Source of the DNA: Sutterella sp.
GTDB taxonomy: Bacteria; Pseudomonadota; Gammaproteobacteria; Burkholderiales; Burkholderiaceae_F
Direction: 5' to 3'
NCBI RefSeq assembly: GCF_030539355.1
Contig: NZ_JAUNSF010000007.1
Span: forward strand, 1-63,513
Length of the DNA stretch: 63,513 nt
Shown here: positions 18,074 through 26,072 of the stretch, piece by piece
Numbering within the stretch: the first letter of the stretch is position 1
Layout: each line of letters opens with the position of its first letter
Made by a program: the position numbers and the translations under genes
The notes under the pieces: model-generated
Seen by the model: only the letters and a program-made list of their open reading frames with translations
Told to the model about the DNA's origin: nothing
Databases searched by the model: none

Positions 18074-18182
18074 CGCACTGAATTCCAGACATACTGAACC
18101 GCAAGCTTTCCGCTCCGGACCGCCCTGATGAAAAGACCGGGCTCCGCCGGAGGATATGCGGGAAGCGCCAAGGAGAATTTTC

Positions 18183-18743
18183 ATGACCGCTGCCGAATGC
18201 ATCAAGCAGACCGAGCACAAGATGGGCGTCACCGTCGAGAAGCTCCGCGAGGACTTCTCCCGCATCCGCACGGGCCGTCCCTCCACGGGCCTGCTCGACA
18301 AGGTCAAGGTTGACTACTACGGCTGCCCCACCCCGATCAACCAGATCGCCCAGGTGGGCGTCGGTGACGCGCACACCCTCACGGTCCAGCCGTGGGAAAA
18401 GAACATGGTGAAGGCGATCGAGAAGGCCATCCGTGACTCCGACCTCGGTCTGAACCCCGCCACCTCCGGCGACACGATCCGCGTTCCGCTGCCCCCGCTC
18501 ACCGAGGAGCGCCGCCGCGAGCTCACGAAGGTCGTCAAGGGCTTCGGCGAGGACGCCAAGGTCGCCGTGCGCAACCTCCGCCGTGACGCCAACTCGACGC
18601 TCGAGCGCCTCGAGAAGGACAAGGAGATCTCCGAGGACGACCAGCGCCGCTTCGAGACCGAGGTCCAGAAGCTCACCGACCGCTACGTCGGCGAGATCGA
18701 CAAGGTGATCGAGGAGAAGGAAAAGGAGATCATGACGGTCTAA
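18183..18743 (+). CDS. frr: Ribosome recycling factor
   Basis: Releases ribosomes from mRNA after termination, together with EF-G. 186 residues when started at the ATG at 18183, which has AAGGAG 8 bases upstream; the longer frame adds nine unlikely residues. Typical RRF sequences are [47 protein letters not shown] and [12 protein letters not shown]. Confidence 0.98.
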   Translation: MTAAECIKQTEHKMGVTVEKLREDFSRIRTGRPSTGLLDKVKVDYYGCPTPINQIAQVGVGDAHTLTVQPWEKNMVKAIEKAIRDSDLGLNPATSGDTIRVPLPPLTEERRRELTKVVKGFGEDAKVAVRNLRRDANSTLERLEKDKEISEDDQRRFETEVQKLTDRYVGEIDKVIEEKEKEIMTV

Positions 18744-18756
18744 ACCGTCGGATTCC

Positions 18757-18816
18757 GGTGTCCTCAGTGAGGACACCTTTACTTGCAAAAAGGCTCGCTT
18801 CGCGCGGGCCTTTTGC
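18757..18816 (+). terminator. Two tandem hairpins after frr
   Basis: GGTGTCCTC/GAGGACACC (18757-18777) is followed by TTTA. Then a GCAAAA..GGC / GGCC..TTTTGC hairpin (18785-18816) follows. Either could end the frr transcript. Confidence 0.7.
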
Positions 18817-18898
18817 ATCTGCGGAGCGGCATCATTGGTGTCAGAGAGCAGCGGCGCGTCCGCCCACGCCGGTTTTATTTCTGAAGGAGTTTTTTCCG

Positions 18899-19300
18899 AT
18901 GACATCCTCCCGTCGAATTCTTGCCGCCGCGCTCACTGCCGGCGCCGTCGCCCTCACGGGCTGCTCCTCGGCCGGTCTGCTCGGGGGCGACCGTGACGAT
19001 CACGGCTGCATTCCCTCGGCCGGCTTCAGCTGGAGCGAGGTGAAGGGCGCCTGCGTGCAGCCCTTCGAGGCAGGCGTGAGGCTCAACCCCGTCGAGCGCA
19101 CCGGCTCGGCCGTGATCTCCGCCTTCGCGCTCGTCTCCGACGACGGCTCCCGCGCCGAGGTCTGGCTCCCCGAGTCGACGGGCTCGGCGGTGCTCGCTCG
19201 CTCGGGCGACATCTGGGCGGACCAGTCGCTTCGGCTCGAGCGCCGCTCCGGGAAACTCGTGCTCTCGGTCGACGGGCGCGCGAAGTACGCCGAGGAGTGA
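18899..19300 (+). CDS. Small lipoprotein of unknown function
   Basis: 133 residues. MTSSRRILAAALTAGAVALTGCSS is a lipoprotein signal with lipobox LTGC, so the mature protein is membrane-anchored from its Cys. GAAGGAG lies about 10 bases upstream. The mature part contains a short cysteine-bearing segment (GCIPSAGFSWSEVKGACVQPF) followed by a beta-rich region ending SGKLVLSVDGRAKY. The layout recalls MliC-type lysozyme-inhibitor lipoproteins but the key family residues are not convincing, so I leave the function open. It interrupts the usual frr-uppS adjacency. Confidence 0.7.
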   Translation: MTSSRRILAAALTAGAVALTGCSSAGLLGGDRDDHGCIPSAGFSWSEVKGACVQPFEAGVRLNPVERTGSAVISAFALVSDDGSRAEVWLPESTGSAVLARSGDIWADQSLRLERRSGKLVLSVDGRAKYAEE

Positions 19301-19468
19301 AATGCTGGCCGTCGGCGGGACGGTGCCCGGCTCCGGTGATACACATTTGACATCGTCCCGTCGTCAGAACGCACCTCACTGCCTGTAAACTTTCATTTTC
19401 CGGGGGAGCGCCCCTCCCCCGGGAAAAGCCGAGCCAGAACCCCAGATTCCTCCCAGAAGAGCCGCCAC

Positions 19469-20179
19469 ATGTCAAAGAAACCCGCACTGCCCAGGCACAT
19501 CGCCATCATCATGGACGGCAACGGCAGGTGGGCGAAGTCCCGCTTCATGCCGCGCGTGGAGGGACACCGCAAGGGCGTGCTCGCGCTCGAGCGCGTGGTG
19601 AAGCACGCGGCCGAGCGCGGCATCGCCGCGCTCACGGTCTTCGCCTTCTCAAGCGAGAACTGGCGCCGCCCCGCGGCCGAGGTGACGGCCCTCATGAAGC
19701 TCTTCGCCGCGGGCCTGGACCGCTGGGAGCAGCCGCTCGCCGACGCGGGCGTGCGGCTCCGCGTGATCGGGGACCGCACGGCGTTCTCGGAGACGCTCAA
19801 CGCCGCGATCGACCGCACCGAGGCCGCGACCGCCGCGGGGCGAAGCATGCAGTTCAACATCGCCGCCAACTACGGCGGCCGCTGGGACATGCTCCAGGCC
19901 GCTCAGGCCGCCGCGGCCGCGGGCGAGCTTACCCTCGAGGGAATCGAGAAGCGCCTCTGCGCCCGTGACGACGGCCCCGTCGATCTGATGATCCGCACCG
20001 GGGGCGAGCGGCGCATCTCGAACTTCCTCCTCTGGCAGGCCGCCTACTCGGAGCTCTACTTCACCGACACGCTGTGGCCCGACTTCGACGGCGCGTCGCT
20101 CGACGATGCGATCGACTGGTACGTCGGCCGCGAGCGCCGCTTCGGCATGACCTCCGAGCAGGTGACCTCGATCGGCTGA
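19469..20179 (+). CDS. uppS: Undecaprenyl diphosphate synthase
   Basis: Cis-prenyltransferase that makes the C55 carrier for peptidoglycan and O-antigen. 236 residues. The catalytic MDGNGRWAK motif is at 15-23, FAFSSENWRRP is the isoprenoid-binding loop, and LMIRTGGERRISNFLLWQ with YSELYFTDTLWPDF closes the active site. A 13-bp hairpin (19396-19427) stands in the leader. It is followed by cdsA as in most proteobacteria. Confidence 0.97.
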   Translation: MSKKPALPRHIAIIMDGNGRWAKSRFMPRVEGHRKGVLALERVVKHAAERGIAALTVFAFSSENWRRPAAEVTALMKLFAAGLDRWEQPLADAGVRLRVIGDRTAFSETLNAAIDRTEAATAAGRSMQFNIAANYGGRWDMLQAAQAAAAAGELTLEGIEKRLCARDDGPVDLMIRTGGERRISNFLLWQAAYSELYFTDTLWPDFDGASLDDAIDWYVGRERRFGMTSEQVTSIG

Positions 20180-20401
20180 TTTCGCCGGTCCTTGAGGAAG
20201 CGGGCGCTTTTTAAGGTTTTCCCGCGGACTCGCTCGCTACAATTCGCCTTTGAAGTGCCCCGCCTTCTTCCCCGCGGACAGACCGCGGCGGACGGCGCAT
20301 GCCGCGCGGCCGCAGCCCCCCCGGGCCGCCCGCATGACCTCTTCTCCCTCGAAAGAGGGCGCTTCCAAGATCATTTCAACTACAAAAGGTTCCCGTCAAA
20401 G

Positions 20402-21247
20402 ATGCTGTCGCTACGAATCGCCACCGCGGCCGTTCTGTTTCTCATCCTGGGCTTTTCAATCTGGGCGGGCCCGCTCGCGTTCGCGGGCGTCATGGCGATC
20501 GCCTTCGGCCTCGCGCTCTTCGAGTGGCTGAGGATCGGCAACCTCGGCCCCGTCCCGGCCGCGCTCATCTCCGCCGTGGAGATGGTGACGCAGTTCTCGC
20601 TCTACTGGGCGGGAGCGCTGCCGCGCATGGACTGGTTCCTCTTCATCGTCGACGGCGTCGTGATGCTCGCCTGGTTCGTCATCTTCTTCGTGGAGCTCTT
20701 CACCCGCGAGAAGGGCTTCAAGGTGAACGTCATCCAGTGCCAGCTCTCCGCGGTCGTGTTCGTTCCCGCGGCGTACCTCTCCTTCCTCTGGCTCAATGAG
20801 TACGGCGGCTGGGTGCTCGTGCTCTCCGTGATGTGCATCATCTGGGGCGCGGACATCTTCGCCTACTTCTGCGGCCGCGCCTGGGGCAAGCACAAGCTCT
20901 GCCCGGCCATCTCGCCCAAGAAGACCTGGGAAGGCGTGATCGGCGCCTACATCCTCGTCATCATCTACTTCCTGCTCTGCTACTGGTTCTGCGACCAGAA
21001 GAACGTCTTCACGAACTTCGTCTTCGAGCACGCCGGCTTCATCTGGGGTGTCATCATCCTCGCGATGCTCATTGCGCTCTCGATCGCGGGCGACCTCTTC
21101 GAGTCGATGCTCAAGCGCCTCGCCGGCATCAAGGACTCCTCGAACCTGCTCCCCGGCCACGGCGGCTTCTATGACCGCATGGACTCCTCCATGCCCGTGA
21201 TCCCGACGGCGACCTGGATCATGATCACCATCATGCTCTTCGCATGA
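20402..21247 (+). CDS. cdsA: Phosphatidate cytidylyltransferase
   Basis: Inner-membrane enzyme making CDP-diacylglycerol from phosphatidate and CTP. 281 residues with about seven to eight transmembrane helices. The C-terminal family signature SIAGDLFESMLKR..KDSSNLLPGHGGFYDRMDS is complete, and SPKKTWEG precedes it. The ATG at 20402 is taken because the hydrophobic N terminus starts there; 70 more in-frame residues upstream are Arg/Pro-rich and read as leader. The ribosome site is weak. Its stop overlaps the next ATG by four bases. Confidence 0.94.
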   Translation: MLSLRIATAAVLFLILGFSIWAGPLAFAGVMAIAFGLALFEWLRIGNLGPVPAALISAVEMVTQFSLYWAGALPRMDWFLFIVDGVVMLAWFVIFFVELFTREKGFKVNVIQCQLSAVVFVPAAYLSFLWLNEYGGWVLVLSVMCIIWGADIFAYFCGRAWGKHKLCPAISPKKTWEGVIGAYILVIIYFLLCYWFCDQKNVFTNFVFEHAGFIWGVIILAMLIALSIAGDLFESMLKRLAGIKDSSNLLPGHGGFYDRMDSSMPVIPTATWIMITIMLFA

Positions 21248-21882
21248 GCGAGACCTATCCCGTCCCCGATCTCCCGCCCGGCGGCATTCACCGCGCCGAG
21301 GAGACGATCAAGCGCTCGCGGTTCATCGTGACGATGGCGCGCGCCGCCTCGCCCGAGGCCGCGCACGCGTTCGTCGAGCGCATCCGCGCCGAGCACCCGC
21401 AGGCGACCCACAACTGCTGGGCCTTCAACGCGGGCGCGCCCGGCTCGACCGCCCAGGTCGGCGCGAGCGACGACGGCGAGCCCAAGGGCACCGCAGGCCG
21501 CCCCATGCTCACGGCGCTCCTGCACAGCGGCGTGGGCGAGATCGTCGCGGTCGTGACGCGCTACTTCGGCGGGACGCTGCTCGGCACCGGCGGACTCGTG
21601 CGCGCCTACCAGGGATCGGTGAAGCTCGGCCTCGAGGGACTTCCCGTGCGCGAGCGCGAGGTGCTCGTGCGCTACGTGATCTCGATGGACACGGCCTATG
21701 ACGGGAGCTTCCAGAACCTCGCCCGCGAACTCGGCTGCGAGGTGCTCACCGCCGACTACCGCTGGGACGCCTCGTACGAGATCCTCGTCCCCGAGGCCGC
21801 CGCCGGAAAGCTCGAGGCGGAGCTCGCGCGTCTCACCTCGGGCGAGGCGCTCATCGACCGCCAGGAGGAGGAGGCGAACTGA
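21244..21882 (+). CDS. IMPACT/YigZ family protein
   Basis: 212 residues matching the YigZ/UPF0029 (IMPACT) family throughout. The N-terminal domain has FIVTMARAASPEAAHAFVE, then the signature SDDGEPKGTAGRPMLTAL and RYFGGTLLGTGGLVRAY, and a C-terminal ferredoxin-like domain. Bacterial members bind nucleic acid or ribosomes and have no settled function. Translation is coupled to cdsA by a four-base overlap. It is not normally part of the cdsA-dxr block, so its presence here is a lineage-specific insertion. Confidence 0.88.
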   Translation: MSETYPVPDLPPGGIHRAEETIKRSRFIVTMARAASPEAAHAFVERIRAEHPQATHNCWAFNAGAPGSTAQVGASDDGEPKGTAGRPMLTALLHSGVGEIVAVVTRYFGGTLLGTGGLVRAYQGSVKLGLEGLPVREREVLVRYVISMDTAYDGSFQNLARELGCEVLTADYRWDASYEILVPEAAAGKLEAELARLTSGEALIDRQEEEAN

Positions 21883-22078
21883 GCGCAGGCGTCTCCGTTC
21901 GCTCTTTTCTCCCGGAAATACTTTCGGGCGTTTCGAAACGCTTTCGGGCCCGTGCACGTCTGCATGGGCCGCTAGAATCGGACGCGCGCCCGCCCAAGGA
22001 GTTCTTCGTCCGCGGGAAGGGCGGAAGTTTCCTGATCAACCCCAAGGATCTGAGCCTTAAGAACCACCGTCGAGTCGA

Positions 22079-23242
22079 ATGCGCTTCTCCCTTTTTCATT
22101 TCATCATGGCCGCGTGGGTGCTGTGGCGGTTCGTGCTGCCGCTCGACGTTCCGCGGAACGTGAAGCGCGCGCTCGCCGCGCTCACGCTCTTCTGCGCATT
22201 CTTCTCGACCTTCTCGACGCTCTTCGGAGGCGGCCTTGTCTCCCCGGAGCTCCCGCGGTGGCTTCTCATCGCCGGCAACTACGGCGAGGGCGTGCTGCTC
22301 TTTCTCTGCGCGCTGACGCTCCTGCGCGAGGCGGTCATCTTCTTCTCCGTCCTCGCGGGCCGCTCGGGCGAGAAGGTGCACGACGCGGTGCAGAAGAGCC
22401 GCCGCACGGCGATCGGCATGGGACTCGCGAGCGCGGCGCTCGCGCTATACGGCGAGAACAGGGGCATCGAGGTGCCCGAGGTGCGCCGCCATGTGATTCC
22501 GGTGAAGGATCTCCCCGAGGCGCTCGAGGGCTTCGAGATCGTGCAGCTCTCCGACACGCACTGCTCGGCGATGATGTACGAGCCCTGGACGCGTGCGATG
22601 GTCGAGCGCATCAACGCGCTCAATCCCGAGCTCGTCGTGATCACGGGCGACTTCGTCGACGGCATGGTCGAGCGTCGCGAGCGCGACGTCGCGCCCTTCG
22701 CGGAGCTGCGCGCCCGCTCGGGCGTCTGGGGGTGCGAGGGCAACCACGAGCACTACGGCGACTACGACGCGTGGATCGCCAAACTGAAGAGCCTCGGCAT
22801 CCGGCTGCTGCAGAACGAGCACGCGGTCGTTGACGTCCGGGGGAAGGGCGGCGCGCCGGCGCAGATCGTCCTCGGCGGCGTCCGCGACCCGATGGCGCAG
22901 CGCTTCGGACGAATCCTCCCCGACGCGCGCGCGACCTTCGAGGGCGCCCCGGCGGCGGACGAGGTGCCGCGCATCCTGCTCGCGCACCAGCCGGGCTACT
23001 TCAAGCAGTACCTTGCCGAGACCGATTTCGCGCTCCAGCTCTCCGGCCACACCCACGGCGGACAGATCCTCGGCATGGATCTGCTCGTGGGGCTGATGAA
23101 CCGCACCTACGTGCGCGGCCTCTACGAGGGCCCGAGGGGCGCGCGGCTCTACGTCCACCCGGGCTCCGGGCTCTGGAACGGCTTCCCCATGCGCGTGGGC
23201 GTGCCTTCCGAGATTGCGCTCCTGGAGCTCAGGCGCGCCTGA
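22079..23242 (+). CDS. Membrane-anchored metallophosphoesterase
   Basis: 387 residues: three or four N-terminal hydrophobic segments (to about residue 125), then a calcineurin-like phosphoesterase. All motif blocks are present: LSDTHCS, VITGDFVDG, GCEGNHEHYGDY, LLAHQPGYF and LSGHTHGGQI, so two metals should be bound. The topology resembles YkuE/YaeI-type phosphodiesterases, some of which act on phospholipids or lipid A precursors. That substrate is suggestive, given the neighbours cdsA and uppS, but unproven. Confidence 0.85.
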   Translation: MRFSLFHFIMAAWVLWRFVLPLDVPRNVKRALAALTLFCAFFSTFSTLFGGGLVSPELPRWLLIAGNYGEGVLLFLCALTLLREAVIFFSVLAGRSGEKVHDAVQKSRRTAIGMGLASAALALYGENRGIEVPEVRRHVIPVKDLPEALEGFEIVQLSDTHCSAMMYEPWTRAMVERINALNPELVVITGDFVDGMVERRERDVAPFAELRARSGVWGCEGNHEHYGDYDAWIAKLKSLGIRLLQNEHAVVDVRGKGGAPAQIVLGGVRDPMAQRFGRILPDARATFEGAPAADEVPRILLAHQPGYFKQYLAETDFALQLSGHTHGGQILGMDLLVGLMNRTYVRGLYEGPRGARLYVHPGSGLWNGFPMRVGVPSEIALLELRRA

Positions 23243-23290
23243 GCCCCCGCGGAAAAGAATTCATTTTGAAGATTTGTTGAGAGACAAGAC

Positions 23291-24463
23291 ATGCAGCAGA
23301 AAATCACGCTCCTCGGCGCCACGGGAAGCATCGGCCGCTCGACGCTCGCGGTCGCAGCCCTTCATCCGGACAAGTACAGGATTCATGCGCTCGCGGGCGG
23401 CAGCCGCGTCGCTCCGCTCGTCGAGGCCGCGGTGCAGTTCCGTCCGAAGCATGTCGCGGTCGCGGACGAGTCGCGCTACCGGGAGCTCCGTGATGCGCTC
23501 GACGCCGCGGGCCTGAAGGACACCGAGGCCCATGCGGGTCAGGCGGCCGTCACCGAGCTCGCGCGCGATCCCGAGTGCGACGCCGTGCTCCAGGCGATCG
23601 TGGGCGCCGCGGGCGTTGCGCCCACCTTCGCCGCGGCCCGCGCGGGCAAGCGCCTGATGCTCGCCAACAAGGAGAGCGTGGTGTGCGGCGGCGGGCTGCT
23701 CATGCGCACCGTCGCCGAGTGCGGCGCGACGCTGCTGCCCGTCGACAGCGAGCACAGCGCGGTCTTTCAGAGCCTCGCCGCGGCGACGCCCGCGCAGCGC
23801 CGCGAGGCCCGCATCATTCTCACCGCCTCGGGCGGCCCCTTCCGCGGCTGGAAGGACCTCTCGGGCATCACGCCCGAGATGGCCGTGAAGCACCCGAAGT
23901 GGAACATGGGCCGCAAGATCAGCTGCGACAGCGCGAGCCTGATGAACAAGGGCCTCGAGGTGATCGAGGCCGCGTGGCTCTTCGACTTCCCTGAGAGCAG
24001 GATCGACGTGCTCGTGCATCCCGAGTCGATCATCCACTCGATGGTCGAGTACGCCGACGGCGCCGTGATGGCCGAGCTCGGCAGCCCCGACATGAAGACC
24101 CCGATCGCGATCGCCATGGCCTGGCCCGAGCGCATCACGACGGGCGTGAAGCCCCTGAGGCTCGCCGAGTGCGGAAAGCTCACCTTCGAGGAGGCGGACA
24201 CGGAGACCTTCCCGCTCCTCGCGCTCGCCCGCGAGACGCTCCGAGAGGGCGGCGCCGCGTCGCTCGTGATGAACGCCGCCAACGAGGTGGCCGTCGAGAC
24301 GTTCCTTGACCACCGCATCTCCTTCACGGGGCTCTTCGCGGCCGTCGCCGAGATGACCCGCGGCTTCACCGCGCCCGCGCCCGCGTCGCTCGAGGAGATC
24401 CTCGCGCTCGACGCCGAGGCCCGTGAGCGCACCCGCGCGCTCCTCGCCTCGCGCGCCTTCTGA
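23291..24463 (+). CDS. dxr: 1-deoxy-D-xylulose 5-phosphate reductoisomerase
   Basis: Second step of the MEP isoprenoid pathway, NADPH-dependent. 390 residues. N-terminal nucleotide-binding motif LLGATGSIGRSTL; catalytic segments LANKESVVCGG, PVDSEHSAVFQ (metal-binding Asp-x-Glu), TASGGPFR, and HPKWNMGRKISCDSASLMNKGLE. Located in its canonical place between cdsA and rseP, which feeds the uppS substrate pool. Confidence 0.97.
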   Translation: MQQKITLLGATGSIGRSTLAVAALHPDKYRIHALAGGSRVAPLVEAAVQFRPKHVAVADESRYRELRDALDAAGLKDTEAHAGQAAVTELARDPECDAVLQAIVGAAGVAPTFAAARAGKRLMLANKESVVCGGGLLMRTVAECGATLLPVDSEHSAVFQSLAAATPAQRREARIILTASGGPFRGWKDLSGITPEMAVKHPKWNMGRKISCDSASLMNKGLEVIEAAWLFDFPESRIDVLVHPESIIHSMVEYADGAVMAELGSPDMKTPIAIAMAWPERITTGVKPLRLAECGKLTFEEADTETFPLLALARETLREGGAASLVMNAANEVAVETFLDHRISFTGLFAAVAEMTRGFTAPAPASLEEILALDAEARERTRALLASRAF

Positions 24464-24486
24464 ACACCTTGGGGTTCACTCATCAA

Positions 24487-25878
24487 ATGCAGACACTGAC
24501 CGTGCTCCTCGCCCTCGCGGGCTTTCTCATCACGATCGGCATCATCGTGATCATCCATGAGGGCGGACACTTTCTCGCCGCCAAGTGGCTCGGCTTCGCC
24601 GTCCGCCGCTTCTCGATCGGCATGGGCAAGGTGCTCTGGCGCCGCCGCGCCTGGGACACCGAGTTCGCCGTGTCGGCGCTGCCGATCGGCGGCTACGTCG
24701 CGTTCGAGGACGATGACAACGACGTGCCGGGCCTCACCGACCCCAGGTCCGTGAACGAGCCCGGCCACGTCCGCGCGAAGGGCCTCTCCTTCGAGGACGG
24801 CCCGCGCTGGCGCAAGGCCATCGTGGTCGCCGCGGGACCGCTCATGAACTTCGTGCTCGCGGTGATTCTCTTCGCCGCCTCGGGCGCGATCGGCGTCCAG
24901 GACGTCGCCCCCTACATCAGTCCCATGCCCGAGTCGCAGGCCGCGGCCCAGGGGCTCGCCAACATGGACCGCGTGGTCCGCGTGGCGGGCCGCCCCATCA
25001 CGGGCGTGATGGATCTCAACTCCGCGCTCCTCGAGCGGATCGGCGAGCCGGACGTCGTCATCGAGTTCGACCGCTCGGGCGAGCTCATCGTGCGCCACTT
25101 CGACCTCTCCGGGATCTCGATGGCGGAGGCCACGGAGAACAAGGGACTCGTGCTCCCGAAGGTGGGCCTGATGCTCGCCGCGCGCGGCCTCATGGTCATC
25201 TCGGCCGAGCCGGGCGGCCCGGCGGATCAGGCGGGCCTCAAGCCCCGCGACATCGTGAGCGCGGTGAACGGCGAGCCCGTGCAGATGGAGACCTTCGGGC
25301 CCATCATCCGCGCCAATCCGGGCAAGCCCATCGAGCTCACCGTCCGGCAGTTCGACCGCAAAACGCCTGAGCGCACGGTGGTCCTCACCCCGCGCGCGGT
25401 CACCGACGAGAAGACCGGCCAGGTCATCGGCCGCGCCGACGTCCGCTTCGGGCCCGGCATCGAGCCCGTCACCGTCCGCCACGGCCCGCTCACCGCGATC
25501 CAGGTCGCCTTCTCCAAGGTGGTCGGCCTCACCCGCTTCCAGGCCGAGGCCGTGGGCGGCATGGCCAAGGGCGAGGTGGGCACGGACAACCTCGCCGGCC
25601 CCGTCGGCATCGCGGCGCTCGCCGGAACGGCGCTGGCCTCGGGCCTCTCGCCTTTCCTCGAGTTCGTCGCGCTCATCTCGATCGCGGTGGGCTTCATGAA
25701 CCTGATTCCGATCCCGGCGCTCGACGGCGGGCAGCTCGTGCTCCTCGCGCTTGAGGGCCTCATGGGGCGCTCCTTCTCGCGCGATCTCAGGCAGAAGCTC
25801 GCGATGATCTCGATGGTGCTCCTGGGGGCGCTCGCGATCTACGTGACCTTCAACGACGTGTGGCGCCTCGGCAGTTAG
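24487..25878 (+). CDS. rseP: Site-2 zinc metalloprotease of the envelope-stress pathway
   Basis: Inner-membrane intramembrane protease. 463 residues from the ATG at 24487; a TTG six codons earlier is possible but has no ribosome site. The zinc motif HEGGH is at 24-28 in the first helix and the third ligand lies in NLIPIPALDGGQL near the C terminus. Two PDZ regions lie between them (around GLANMDRVVRVAGRPITGV and GLKPRDIVSAVNGEPV). RseP homologues cleave anti-sigma factors after outer-membrane damage; adjacency to bamA fits. Confidence 0.95.
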   Translation: MQTLTVLLALAGFLITIGIIVIIHEGGHFLAAKWLGFAVRRFSIGMGKVLWRRRAWDTEFAVSALPIGGYVAFEDDDNDVPGLTDPRSVNEPGHVRAKGLSFEDGPRWRKAIVVAAGPLMNFVLAVILFAASGAIGVQDVAPYISPMPESQAAAQGLANMDRVVRVAGRPITGVMDLNSALLERIGEPDVVIEFDRSGELIVRHFDLSGISMAEATENKGLVLPKVGLMLAARGLMVISAEPGGPADQAGLKPRDIVSAVNGEPVQMETFGPIIRANPGKPIELTVRQFDRKTPERTVVLTPRAVTDEKTGQVIGRADVRFGPGIEPVTVRHGPLTAIQVAFSKVVGLTRFQAEAVGGMAKGEVGTDNLAGPVGIAALAGTALASGLSPFLEFVALISIAVGFMNLIPIPALDGGQLVLLALEGLMGRSFSRDLRQKLAMISMVLLGALAIYVTFNDVWRLGS

Positions 25879-26072
25879 TTCTGAAGTGTTTCCGCGGGCG
25901 ATATCACATGCGCCGCGCCCTCGTCAGGGCGCGGCCTTGTGGTAACCTTAGACCCAAATTTTTTCATGGGATTTCGCGCGGCTTTTTTGAGAAAATCCGC
26001 GCGTTTTCCGCGAAGAGCGGGCGTCTACCGGGCAGCCGGCCTTCGAGCAGACAGTTTTCGAGAGAGTTCGTC